DNA of 29,382 nt from an uncultured Desulfovibrio sp. (GCF_949282365.1 NZ_CASDOY010000029.1:1-29382); one strand, 5' to 3'. Counted from the first letter of the stretch, positions 7,905 to 15,345 are shown. Program-made: numbers and translations. Notes: generated by a model not told the origin, from the sequence alone.

Positions 7905-9227
7905 CTAGCGGGCCAGTTTCACGAAGGTCAGCTCGTGCTTGTTGCAGGAAAGGTGCAGCAGGCGGCCGCCGGGTATGGCGGCGAAGGCGCGGGCCGTCTC
8001 GTGGTCGGTCCGGGCCTGGAACTTGAGCGTGCAGACCACGTTGCGGCAGGCATCGGCGGCCAGCCATCCCTTCACGGTCTCCAGCAGGCGGTCGGGATAG
8101 CAGATCATGTCCGAGAACAGCCAGTCCACCTGCCCCACATGGCGCGGTTCCAGACCAAAGCCGCTGCCCAGGCAGTGGTTGACGCCGGGCATGGCCGCCA
8201 CCTGCGGCGCCAGTCCGGCCTTGTCCACGCTGAACACGCGGCAGCCCAGCCGCCCCAGCACCCAGGTCCAGCCGCCCGGGGCCGCGCCCAGGTCGATGCA
8301 CAGTTCTCCCGGCGCGGGCGTGCGCCCGGTCAGGGTGAAGACTTCCCACAATTTGAGGTAGGCGCGTCCCGGCGGGTCCTCGCGATTCTCCACGAACTGC
8401 ACCTCGCCGTCGGCAAAGGGCGAGGTGGTGCGCGGCGAAGCCAGCATCAGGTCCTTTTCCCAGAGGGTGAAGGCCCCCAGCGGCGCGGACGGGGCGGGCG
8501 TGCCGAAGTGCAGGGGACGCGCCGCCACATAGGGCAGCTGCTCCTGCATGAGCCGCAGACGCCGCACATGGCCGCCGATGCTGGGGATATGCGCCCGCCA
8601 GTTGCGCTGCAGGGCGGCCAGCTGGCGCGCGCCGCTGCCGATGGAGGCCACGGGGATCCAGCGCGGTTCGGTCCAGACGTTCTGGGCCCAGGCCGCCGCC
8701 TCCGTACCGCGCGCCAGCACCAGACGGCCGCGCACGGTGATGACGCGCCCGCCCAGCTCTTCCAGCAGGGGCTGCATATAGTCGCGCGCCGCCACCTGCA
8801 CGCTGAAATCCTCCTGCGGCAGGGCCGAACGGGGCAGGTCGGGCCAGCGGCGGGCCAGACGTTCCTGCTCCTGCTGCCGGGCCTCGCGCCGCTGCTCCCG
8901 GCGTTCCTGCCGCCAGCGCGGGCTGCCGTGATCCTCTCCGGCATCCCCTTCCAAAGCTGCCGCCCTGCTGCTCCTGCCAGCGGCAGACCGCGCGGGAGCC
9001 TGCGCCGCTTCACCGGGGAGGCGACGCCCGGAACGGCGGGACGGCCCCTGCCTGTCCGCGCCCTGCTCCGGGCCCTTTGCCGGGGCCAGTTCCGGGCCTG
9101 TCTTGCCCCCGCGGCCACGGCGGGGCGCTGGACGTTGTTTGTCTTCCCTGTCGCCTTCCCGGGCGGGCTGCCCTTCATGGGCAGCGCCGCGCCGCGGCGC
9201 GGGGAACGATCGGCTGTGCGTACTCAT
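7905..9227 (-). CDS. rlmM: RlmM-like 23S rRNA 2'-O-ribose methyltransferase
   Basis: A 440-residue SAM-dependent methyltransferase with an RrmJ/FtsJ fold. The C-terminal part follows E. coli RlmM (2'-O-methylation of C2498 in 23S rRNA): the SAM loop DLGAAPGGWT (312-321), VFSVDK (331-336), the acidic SDM (D373) and the lysine of CTLKFQ (K402), giving the K-D-K type active site with an upstream KLWE segment. The conserved fold starts near residue 138 (DFSVQVAARDYM). The first ~137 residues are Arg/Ala/Gly/Gln/Glu-rich and look disordered. No ATG lies between 9227 and the conserved part, and no clear ribosome binding site precedes 9227, so the true start is uncertain. The frame runs open to 9539, but that part overlaps the cobalamin riboswitch on the other strand and is unlikely to be coding. 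Confidence 0.85.
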   Translation of the reverse strand: MSTHSRSFPAPRRGAAHEGQPAREGDREDKQRPAPRRGRGGKTGPELAPAKGPEQGADRQGPSRRSGRRLPGEAAQAPARSAAGRSSRAAALEGDAGEDHGSPRWRQERREQRREARQQEQERLARRWPDLPRSALPQEDFSVQVAARDYMQPLLEELGGRVITVRGRLVLARGTEAAAWAQNVWTEPRWIPVASIGSGARQLAALQRNWRAHIPSIGGHVRRLRLMQEQLPYVAARPLHFGTPAPSAPLGAFTLWEKDLMLASPRTTSPFADGEVQFVENREDPPGRAYLKLWEVFTLTGRTPAPGELCIDLGAAPGGWTWVLGRLGCRVFSVDKAGLAPQVAAMPGVNHCLGSGFGLEPRHVGQVDWLFSDMICYPDRLLETVKGWLAADACRNVVCTLKFQARTDHETARAFAAIPGGRLLHLSCNKHELTFVKLAR

Positions 9228-9385
9228 GCGGCCAGCATAGCCCAAAGCCCGGCCAAGGCCAAGCGCGGGCCGGGGCCGCCGCCGGCCTGTCCCGCTCCCG
9301 CCGGCGGGCGTAAGATGCCGGGATAGCCGGCACGATGGCGACCGGCCCGCCCGTCCGCTTGACTTTTGCCCGGCAAACCGTTTCT

Positions 9386-9557
9386 GATGGCGCATCCATG
9401 CGGGGAATTCCGTGCGAATCGGAAACAGTCGCGCTGCGGTGAGAGGGTACGGAGCTTCTTTGGCGAAACGCCACGACAGCCAGCCGTCACGGTGAAGGCG
9501 AAGCGAAGGCCCGGAGGCTTGTCCTCCCCATTCCCTCAAGTCCGAATACCCGCCATC
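9386..9557 (+). promoter_or_regulatory. Cobalamin (B12) riboswitch
   Basis: The aptamer is recognisable end to end. P1 is formed by GATGGCG (9386-9392) and CGCCATC (9551-9557). The conserved 5' core follows (CGGGGAATTCCGTGCGAATC, 9401-9420, then CAGTCGCGCTGCGGTGA). The CGCCAC...AGCC and GGTGAAGGCG segments fit the central junction. The B12 box is AAGTCCGAATACCCGCC (9538-9554). It ends 33 bases before the cbiK start, so control of cbiK by adenosyl- or other cobalamin is expected. Which cobalamin form it prefers cannot be told. Confidence 0.93.
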
Positions 9558-9560
9558 CCC

Positions 9561-9588
9561 AACCTTTCAACGCGTCATTGAGGAGGTT
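9561..9588 (+). promoter_or_regulatory. cbiK: Hairpin that can sequester the cbiK ribosome binding site
   Basis: AACCTTTCAA (9561-9570) can pair with TTGAGGAGGTT (9578-9588) around the loop CGCGTCA, with one bulged G and one G-U pair. The 3' arm contains the cbiK Shine-Dalgarno AGGAGG (9581-9586). This fits an expression platform acting on translation. There is no U-run for a termination mechanism. Confidence 0.65.
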
Positions 9589-9590
9589 CC

Positions 9591-10478
9591 ATGCGTCACA
9601 TCCCCACAACGTCCCTGCGCTCCGGCCTGCTGGCCCTGCTGCTCTCCCTCTGCCTGGCCCTGCCCGCCCTGGCGGCCCAGAAAGAAGGCCTGCTGCTGGT
9701 GGCCTTCGGCACCAGCGTGCCCGAGGCCCAGCCCGCCCTGACCGCCATCGACCAGGAATTCCGGGCCGCCTTCCCCCACAGCCCCGTGGTCTGGGCCTAT
9801 ACCTCAAGCATCATCCGGGCCAAACTGGAAAAGAAGGGCGTGCATATCGGCGACGTGAACGCCGGTCTGGAAGAACTGGCCCGGCACAAGGTGGACGTGG
9901 TGCGCGTCCAGTCCCTGCATGTGGTGGCCGGAGAGGAATTCAGCGAGATGGAGCGCCTGCTCGTCAGCTGGCTGGCCCGCCATCCCGACAGCTTCAAGGC
10001 CGTCTATCTGGGCCGCCCGCTGCTGGAATCCCGGCAGGATGCCGGGGAGGTCTGCCGCGCCGTGCTGGCCGCCACCGCGGGCAAGCGCCAGCCCGGCGAA
10101 GCGCTGCTCCTTATGGGTCACGGCCAGAGCCACGGCCGTGGCGACATGGTCATCGAGGGCATGCGCGCCGTCCTGGCCGATGCCGATCCCCTGGCCATGC
10201 TGGCCACCGTGGAAGGCTCGCGCGGCTTCGATCAGGTGCGGGCCGCCCTCACGAGCGGCCGCGCGTCCGTGGTCTGGCTCCAGCCCTTCATGGTGGTGGC
10301 CGGGGATCACGCCCGCAACGACCTGGCCGGAGACGAGCCCGATTCCTGGGCCTCGCAGGTCCGGACCCTGGGCCTCACGCCCCGGCCCGTGCTCACCGGC
10401 CTGGGCGAGCTGCCCGGCGTGCGCGCCGTCTTCGTGCGCCATGCCCGCGACAGCCAGGACGATCTGCTGAAGCGATAA
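9591..10478 (+). CDS. cbiK: Periplasmic-type sirohydrochlorin cobaltochelatase CbiK
   Basis: A 295-residue class II chelatase that inserts Co2+ into sirohydrochlorin in the anaerobic B12 route (in Desulfovibrio, enzymes of this family also take Fe2+). Residues 1-29 form a signal peptide (RSGLLALLLSLCLALPALAA), so the mature protein should be exported, as for the CbiKP form of Desulfovibrio vulgaris. The metal ligands are in place: H177 in MGHGQ, E208 in VEGSRG and H240 in AGDHARND. I could not assign the haem ligand reported for CbiKP. The start is supported by AGGAGG at 9581-9586. A B12 riboswitch lies upstream, and a palindromic element plus a shared terminator lie downstream. An exported chelatase in a pathway that is otherwise cytoplasmic is unexplained; roles in cobalt or haem handling have been discussed. 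Confidence 0.95.
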   Translation: MRHIPTTSLRSGLLALLLSLCLALPALAAQKEGLLLVAFGTSVPEAQPALTAIDQEFRAAFPHSPVVWAYTSSIIRAKLEKKGVHIGDVNAGLEELARHKVDVVRVQSLHVVAGEEFSEMERLLVSWLARHPDSFKAVYLGRPLLESRQDAGEVCRAVLAATAGKRQPGEALLLMGHGQSHGRGDMVIEGMRAVLADADPLAMLATVEGSRGFDQVRAALTSGRASVVWLQPFMVVAGDHARNDLAGDEPDSWASQVRTLGLTPRPVLTGLGELPGVRAVFVRHARDSQDDLLKR

Positions 10479-10486
10479 AAAAGATG

Positions 10487-10570
10487 CTGCCAGAGGGAGA
10501 AGGGGCCCCTTTGGGAAAAGGGCCCCCCTTCTCCCCCTGGATCCCCTCTTCCCCCAAAAACTTTTGCTCC
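10487..10570 (+). repeat. GC-rich palindromic intergenic element, copy B
   Basis: A long imperfect stem (CCAGAGGGAGAAGGGG from 10490 against CCCCTTCTCCCCCTGG ending at 10540), then a tail with CCAAAAACTTTTG (10554-10566). The same 13-mer is present, inverted, at 10907-10919 in copy C. It follows the cbiK stop by 8 bases. No U-run follows the stem. Confidence 0.75.
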
Positions 10571-10682
10571 GGTCCGACCGGATGCTCCCCGTCGCTGTAT
10601 GGGAGGGCAGGCCATCCGGCACAGGGCAGGCAGCCCGCACCCCCGCCGGCCGGACCGTCGCAGGCGGGGGATCATAGACGTC

Positions 10683-10727
10683 AGCCAGCAAAAAAGGACG
10701 CCATGCGTGGCGTCCTTTTTTACTGGC
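10683..10727. terminator. Bidirectional intrinsic terminator between cbiK and paaK
   Basis: A symmetric hairpin: AAAAAAGGACGCC (10690-10702), loop ATGCGT, GGCGTCCTTTTTT (10709-10721), extended outward by AGCCAG/CTGGCT with one mismatch. It has a T-run on both strands and lies between the convergent genes cbiK and paaK, so it can stop both. Confidence 0.92.
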
Positions 10728-10906
10728 TTTTCGGGGGTGCGCCCCAAACTGTCTGTCCGTTTCCCCGCGAAGTCCCCGGCTTTTCCCCCGCCCATGAAAA
10801 AGCCATCATATCTCCACGGCGCACTTGCCGCCCTTCGTCCGTGTCCTCCGGGGACGGACGCACGAAGAGGGCCCCTCGCGACCAAACGGGCCGTCACTGA
10901 CCTGGA

Positions 10907-10993
10907 CAAAAGTTTTTGGCGGGGATGGAGGGAGCTTGAGGGGGGAAGGGGAGACCTTTTTTCAAAAAGGGCACCCTTCCCCCCTCAAAAAAA
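10907..10993 (-). repeat. GC-rich palindromic intergenic element, copy C
   Basis: A 15-bp perfect stem TTGAGGGGGGAAGGG (10936-10950) with CCCTTCCCCCCTCAA (10974-10988), with an inner A/T stem (CCTTTTTT/AAAAAGG). The tail CAAAAGTTTTTGG (10907-10919) is the inverse of the copy B tail. It begins 11 bases past the paaK stop. Copies B and C form a mirrored pair at the 3' ends of the two convergent genes. The ~520 bases between cbiK and paaK hold these two elements and the terminator, with no gene seen. Confidence 0.75.
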
Positions 10994-11004
10994 TGACTGC
11001 CGTC

Positions 11005-12285
11005 CTAGCGCAGATCGGTGACGCGCTTGGACTTGCTGAAGGTACGGGGCAGGCTGGCGTGATCGACGATCTTCACGGCCACGCGGGCCAGCAGGGACTT
11101 GTGCAGGCGCTGTTCCAGCGCGGCCACCAGCTGGGCGTCGCCGCCGGCGCTGGTGCCCTGGGCGCGTTCCACGGTCAGGGTCATGTGATCCAGGGCGCGG
11201 TCGTCGCGGCTCAGTTCCACATGGTATTCGCCGCCCAGTTCGGGGAAGGCGCCGATGACGTCCATGATCTGGCCGGGGTAGATGTTGACGCCGCGGTAGA
11301 TGATCATGTCGTCGGAGCGGCCCAGGATGCGGTCGTGACGGGGCATGCCGAGGCCGCAGGGGCAGTCGCCGGGCAGCAGGCGCGAAAGGTCGTGGGTGCG
11401 GTAGCGCAGCAGGGGCACGGCCTCCTTGCGCAGGCTGGTGACCACCATCTCGCCCACTTCGCCTTCGGGCACGGGCTGCAGGGTCTCGGGGTCGAGGATC
11501 TCGATGATGAACAGGTCGGCCCAGTAATGCAGGCCGTTGTGTTCGTCGCAGTCGATGGCCGTACCGGGGCCGTACATCTCGGTCATGCCCGCGATGTCGT
11601 AGCTGCTTTCCAGACCCAGTTTGCTTTCGATGGCCAGACGCATCTTCTCGCTGCGGATCTCCGAACCGCAGATGATCTTGCGCAGCTTGAGCCGGTCACG
11701 GATGCCGGCGCGTTCCACTTCTTCGGCCAGCAGCAGGGCCATGGAGGCCGTGGCACCGAAACAGGTGGAACCCATGTCGCGCAACAGCTGCAGATGCATC
11801 TCCAGGTTGCCGGGCCCCACGGGGATGGTGAGCATGCCGAAGCGCTCGCTGCCCAGCTGGAAGCCCGCACCGGCCGTCCACAGGCCGTAGCCCACGGCTA
11901 TCTGCATGCGGTCCAGGGGGGTCAGGCCAGCCATTTCGAAACAGCGGGCCATCTGCAGGGTGAAGGTATCCACATCGCGGGCCGTGTAGGCCAGGATCTT
12001 GCGCTTGCCCGTGGTGCCGCTGGAAGCGTGGATGCGCACCACCTCTTCCTCGGGCACGCAGAGCAGGGGCAGGGGATAGCCTTCGCGCAGGTCTTCCACG
12101 TCCACGGTGGGCAGGCGGCGCAGATCGTCCAGCGAGGTGATGTCGTCGGGCGTGACGCCGCAGGCCTCCAGGCGCTTGCGGTACTGGGGGGACTTGAAGG
12201 CCTGGCGCACGGTGTAGCGCAGGCCTTCCAGCTGCTGACGGGCGATCTCTTCGGGAGAAAGCCGGGGGATGAAACGGTGATTCAT
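11005..12285 (-). CDS. paaK: Phenylacetate-CoA ligase family protein
   Basis: A 426-residue adenylate-forming ligase of the PaaK type, which activates phenylacetate or another aryl acid to its CoA thioester with ATP. The AMP-binding P-loop is SSGTTGKRK (about residues 90-98), followed by the family's GYGLW, MTEMYGPG, YRTHDLSR and GRSDDMIIYRGVNIYP motifs, and by the C-terminal SKSKRV lysine region. The length is typical. The start has AAGGAGA upstream (plus strand 12293-12299). In anaerobes such ligases often serve aromatic amino acid breakdown products with indolepyruvate oxidoreductases, but none is in view. The acid used cannot be told from the sequence. Confidence 0.93.
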   Translation of the reverse strand: MNHRFIPRLSPEEIARQQLEGLRYTVRQAFKSPQYRKRLEACGVTPDDITSLDDLRRLPTVDVEDLREGYPLPLLCVPEEEVVRIHASSGTTGKRKILAYTARDVDTFTLQMARCFEMAGLTPLDRMQIAVGYGLWTAGAGFQLGSERFGMLTIPVGPGNLEMHLQLLRDMGSTCFGATASMALLLAEEVERAGIRDRLKLRKIICGSEIRSEKMRLAIESKLGLESSYDIAGMTEMYGPGTAIDCDEHNGLHYWADLFIIEILDPETLQPVPEGEVGEMVVTSLRKEAVPLLRYRTHDLSRLLPGDCPCGLGMPRHDRILGRSDDMIIYRGVNIYPGQIMDVIGAFPELGGEYHVELSRDDRALDHMTLTVERAQGTSAGGDAQLVAALEQRLHKSLLARVAVKIVDHASLPRTFSKSKRVTDLR

Positions 12286-12732
12286 GGAACTGTCTCCTTG
12301 AGAGATCATGGACCGTGGCGACAGGCGCCACAGGGACCGCCGCAGCGACGGCGCGGCAGGAAGCGGCCTGTCCTGTGCCGGGAAGGGCGGCTGGCGGTGC
12401 GCCCTCCGGCCGGGGACGACCGGGACGCCCGCTGCAGCGTGCCGGCCGCCATTGTGCGCGTTTTTGCCCTGATGGGCAACAGGGAGGAGGGCGGAAGGCG
12501 GGACGGGAGGCCTGCCTTTTGCCGCCTGCGCCATCCGCTGCCGCCTTTTGTCCGGCATCACGGGCAGTCTGCCTGCGTGCGCTGCGGCAGGGGCCTGCGC
12601 GGCCCCCTGCATCCCCTGCTCCGCATCGGCCCCGGCAGCCTCCACGACGCGCCGTGGTCGGCGCACGCCCCCGGGCATCGTAGCCGACGCTCCATAACCG
12701 ACAGGGAAAAACGGGATGCCTGTCCTTTTCCC
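12286..12732. other. Gap upstream of paaK, no gene seen
   Basis: About 450 bases between paaK and a palindromic element. Open frames here are GC-rich shadows without family features or ribosome binding sites. The paaK promoter should be inside, but I cannot place it. Confidence 0.4.
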
Positions 12733-12810
12733 GAATAAGGCGCGCTGGGGAGGGGATGGGGGCTTGGGGGAAGGGGCCCCCTTGCGTACTGGCCGGGGGG
12801 CCAAGCCCCG
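12733..12810 (-). repeat. GC-rich palindromic intergenic element, copy D
   Basis: GCGCGCTGGGGAGGGG (12740-12755) is the exact inverse of a 16-mer in copy A. A hairpin GGGGCTTGG (12759-12767) with CCAAGCCCC (12801-12809) encloses a second stem (AAGGGGCCCCCTT, 12771-12783). It begins 12 bases past the sfsA stop. Confidence 0.72.
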
Positions 12811-12821
12811 GCAGCATGGCA

Positions 12822-13628
12822 TCACAGCCCGGCGGGCCGGGGCGCCACGGGCAGCAGGCCCTCCAGGCCGATACCGGCGAGGCTGACCGGGGCCCGGTAG
12901 GGATAGATCTCCACTCCGGCGTCCAGCGCCTCATAGAACAGGGCGGCGTAGGCGGGATCGATGACGTCCGCCGGGCCGAAGCAATGGCCGTCCGGGCGCT
13001 GCACCAGATAGAACATGGCCGCGCGTTCGCCGCAGCGCACGATGTCCATGAGCTCGCGCAGATGCTTCCGGCCGCGCTCCGTGGCCGCGTCGGGGAAGCA
13101 GGCCACGCCGTCTTCCACCATGGTCACGTTCTTGCATTCCACCCACAGGGGCGGCAGGCCGGGCCCCGTGAGGCAGGCGTCCAGGCGGCTTGCGCCGCGT
13201 TTGGCCTCGCGGCGGCATTGCGTATAACCGCGGGCGAAAGCCAGCCGTCCGGCATGGAAGGCGGCCTCGATCATGCGGTTGGGCACGCTGGTGTTGACGC
13301 CCACCCAGAAGCCGCGCCCCGGGGCAGGGGCCGCATCCGGGACAGGATGGTCCGGGGCGGCGTCCCGGCCGGGCGCGGGCGGCACGGCCCGTTCGGCCAG
13401 CCAGACGGCCTCCTGGGTGTAGGGCAGCTTGCGCGCGGGATTGGCCGCGGGCGAGGCCAGCAGGGGCGCGCCGGGCAGGGTCAGGCCCAGCATGCTGCCG
13501 GAATTGTTGCTGTGGACCCAGACGCTCCGGCCATCCAGCTCCATTTCCACACTGAAGCGCTTGTAACGCCTGACAAAACGGCCCACCACACAAGCGGGCG
13601 GCAGGGGCAGAAGAGGGGTGTTTTCCAT
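12822..13628 (-). CDS. sfsA: SfsA family protein (sugar fermentation stimulation homologue)
   Basis: A 268-residue SfsA protein; the family has an OB-like N-terminal domain and a nuclease-like C-terminal domain, and E. coli SfsA binds DNA. Landmarks in order: RRYKRFSVEM, HSNNSGSM, NPARKLPYT, VGVNTSVPNRMIE, the acidic VECKNVTMVEDGVACFPDA and TERGRKHLRELM. The start at 13628 matches the short leader seen in homologues; an ATG 14 codons upstream lacks a ribosome binding site. A Pro/Ala/Asp-rich insertion (after VWLAERA) lengthens the loop before FWVGVNTS. The gene is divergent from the aminotransferase gene, with two inverted repeats between them. Confidence 0.93.
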   Translation of the reverse strand: MENTPLLPLPPACVVGRFVRRYKRFSVEMELDGRSVWVHSNNSGSMLGLTLPGAPLLASPAANPARKLPYTQEAVWLAERAVPPAPGRDAAPDHPVPDAAPAPGRGFWVGVNTSVPNRMIEAAFHAGRLAFARGYTQCRREAKRGASRLDACLTGPGLPPLWVECKNVTMVEDGVACFPDAATERGRKHLRELMDIVRCGERAAMFYLVQRPDGHCFGPADVIDPAYAALFYEALDAGVEIYPYRAPVSLAGIGLEGLLPVAPRPAGL

Positions 13629-13640
13629 GTCTCCATCCCG

Positions 13641-13692
13641 GACGGCAATGCCGTCGAAAAGCGTCCACATTTACAGGCAGGTGTGAACCTGC
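13641..13692. promoter_or_regulatory. Two inverted repeats in the sfsA/aminotransferase divergent region
   Basis: GACGGCAATGCCGTC (13641-13655) is a perfect 7-bp inverted repeat around one base. GCAGGTGTGAACCTGC (13677-13692) is a perfect 6-bp inverted repeat with a 4-base spacer. Both lie in the 136 bases between divergent starts and could be operators or leader hairpins. No regulator is identified. Confidence 0.35.
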
Positions 13693-13764
13693 TAACCTTT
13701 TGCGCCGTGGCCGGAGCAGGCACGCCGCAGGCCGGCCATTCCCATTCCAGGCAAGGAGCACCCT

Positions 13765-14943
13765 ATGCAGATTTCCGAACGTGTGCGCAGCATGAAGCCT
13801 TCCCTGACCCTCAGTGTCAATACCCGCGCCATGGAGCTGCGGGCCCAGGGCATACAAGTCACCAGCCTGGCCGTGGGCGAGCCGGACTTCCCCACCCCCA
13901 AGCACATCTGTGAGGCCGCCAAGGCCGCCATCGACGCCAATTTCTGCCGTTATACGGCCGTGCCCGGCATCCCCGAGCTGCGCGCCGCGGTGGGCGGTTA
14001 CTTCAAACAGTTCTACGGCGAGGACGTGGCCCCGGAATGCACCATCGTGTCCGCCGGCGGCAAACATGCCCTGTACAACTTCATGCAGGCCTCCATCAAC
14101 CCCGGCGACGAGGTGCTGCTGCCCGCCCCCTACTGGGTGAGTTATCCCTACACCATCCAGCTGGCCGGCGGCGTGCCCGTCATCGTGCAGGCCTCGCTGG
14201 AACAGGGTTTCAAGGTCACGCCGGACATGCTGGACGCCCAATGCACCGGCAAGACCCGGCTGCTGGTGCTCAACACGCCCAGCAACCCCACGGGCGCGGT
14301 CTACAATGCCGCAGAGCTGGCCGCCATCCTGGACTGGGCCGACAGCCGCGGCGTCTATGTGCTGACCGACGAGATCTATGACCAGCTGGTCTTCGCTCCG
14401 GCCAAGATGGCCAGCGCCGTGCACCAGTTCGCCAGGTACCCCGAAAAGGTGGCCATCCTCAACGGCGTGTCCAAGAGCTTCGCCATGACCGGCTGGCGCG
14501 TGGGCTATGTGGTGGCCCATCCCGAGATCATCAAGAAGATGTCCAGCCTGCAGGGGCACTGCACGTCCAACATCTGTTCCATCTCGCAGAAGGCCGCCCT
14601 GGCCGGCCTCACCGGCCCCCTGGACTTCCTCGGCGAGATGCGCGGCGCCTTCCAGCGCCGCCGCGACCTGGCCATGGACATCATCAACGGCTGGGATTTC
14701 GCCTCCTGCCCCTGCCCGGACGGCGCCTTCTACCTCTTCGTGGACGTGCGCAAGTGCTTCGGCGGCACGGTGAAGAACTCCACCGAGCTCTGCACCTGGC
14801 TGCTGGACAAGGCCCGCGTGGCCGTGGTGCCCGGCGCGGCCTTCGGCGACGACAACTGCATCCGCTTCTCCTACGCCGTGAGCGACGAGACCCTGCGCGA
14901 CGCCCTGCAGCGCATCGGCGACGCCCTGTCCCAGCTGGCCTAG
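13765..14943 (+). CDS. Class I PLP-dependent aminotransferase (aspartate aminotransferase type)
   Basis: A 392-residue fold-type I aminotransferase that moves an amino group between an amino acid and 2-oxoglutarate or a similar keto acid. Visible residues: N174 in NTPSNPTG, D202 and Y205 in LTDEIYDQ, the PLP lysine K237 in NGVSKSFAMTGWRVGY, R245, and a late arginine in CIRFSYA for the substrate carboxylate. The pattern is that of the subgroup Ib aspartate aminotransferases, although aromatic or other substrates are possible. The start has AAGGAG at 13753-13758. Its 3' end carries a palindromic element. The next gene on this strand is threonine synthase, about 500 bases away, so the two are probably separate units. 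Confidence 0.93.
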   Translation: MQISERVRSMKPSLTLSVNTRAMELRAQGIQVTSLAVGEPDFPTPKHICEAAKAAIDANFCRYTAVPGIPELRAAVGGYFKQFYGEDVAPECTIVSAGGKHALYNFMQASINPGDEVLLPAPYWVSYPYTIQLAGGVPVIVQASLEQGFKVTPDMLDAQCTGKTRLLVLNTPSNPTGAVYNAAELAAILDWADSRGVYVLTDEIYDQLVFAPAKMASAVHQFARYPEKVAILNGVSKSFAMTGWRVGYVVAHPEIIKKMSSLQGHCTSNICSISQKAALAGLTGPLDFLGEMRGAFQRRRDLAMDIINGWDFASCPCPDGAFYLFVDVRKCFGGTVKNSTELCTWLLDKARVAVVPGAAFGDDNCIRFSYAVSDETLRDALQRIGDALSQLA

Positions 14944-14958
14944 GCCCGGGACCCTTAC

Positions 14959-15060
14959 GTTTTGTTTTTTGGGGGGGAAGAAAGCCCTTTGGGTCGCTGC
15001 CTGCGGCAAAAAGGGCCTTCTTCCCCCCAAACTCCTCCATCCTCCCCCACACGCGTTCTG
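14959..15060 (+). repeat. GC-rich palindromic intergenic element, copy E
   Basis: A 19-bp stem with one G-U position: GGGGGGAAGAAAGCCCTTT (14972-14990) with its complement at 15010-15028, the T-run lying before the stem and not after it. The loop side carries GCCTGCGGCAAAAAGGGCC (14999-15017), shared with copy G. The tail CAAACTCCTCCATCCTCCCC resembles copies A and D. It starts 16 bases after the aminotransferase stop. Confidence 0.75.
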
Positions 15061-15142
15061 TTCCCCGCACGGTCTGGCCTTCCGGCAAAACACACGGAAA
15101 GGGCCGGGCCCGACTCGCCAGACAAGTACCGCCATCCCCCAG

Positions 15143-15174
15143 GGAGGGGCTCCCGCGGGAGCCCCTCCTTTTTT
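15143..15174 (+). terminator. Strong intrinsic terminator
   Basis: GGAGGGGCTCCC (15143-15154) and GGGAGCCCCTCC (15157-15168) form a near-perfect palindrome followed by six T. It lies 200 bases past the aminotransferase stop, so it either backs up copy E or ends an unrecognised short transcript. Confidence 0.9.
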
Positions 15175-15267
15175 CGTACCGGCCGGCCTCCCTTTCCCCT
15201 TCCCTGCCGGGGGACCGGCAGCAGGCTACGGCCGTCATGTCCCGCCGGCCGCCATCCGCCTGGATGA

Positions 15268-15345
15268 CATACGTTTGGGGAGGGGTGGGGCCAGGGGGCG
15301 GGAAGGCCCTTTCCGCATGGGCAACAGGGCCTCCCACCCACGGAA
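15268..15345 (-). repeat. GC-rich palindromic intergenic element, copy F (diverged)
   Basis: GTTTGGGGAGGGGTGGGGCC resembles the inverted tail of copies A and D. A weaker hairpin follows (GGGAAGGCCCT about 15300-15310 with AGGGCCTCCC about 15326-15335). This is the least conserved copy. It is the only one closer to the 5' end of a gene (threonine synthase) than to a 3' end. Confidence 0.5.

Noticed and set aside
9359..9388. Promoter of cbiK with TTGACT and TCTGAT
   Set aside because: Transcription from it would start inside the riboswitch P1 stem, which would destroy the aptamer.
9228..9539. N-terminal extension of the RlmM-like frame
   Set aside because: It overlaps the cobalamin riboswitch on the opposite strand and has no homology-like features.
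10825..12738. Long plus-strand open frame opposite paaK
   Set aside because: A shadow of paaK; its translation is Ala/Gly/His/Gln-rich and has no start signals.
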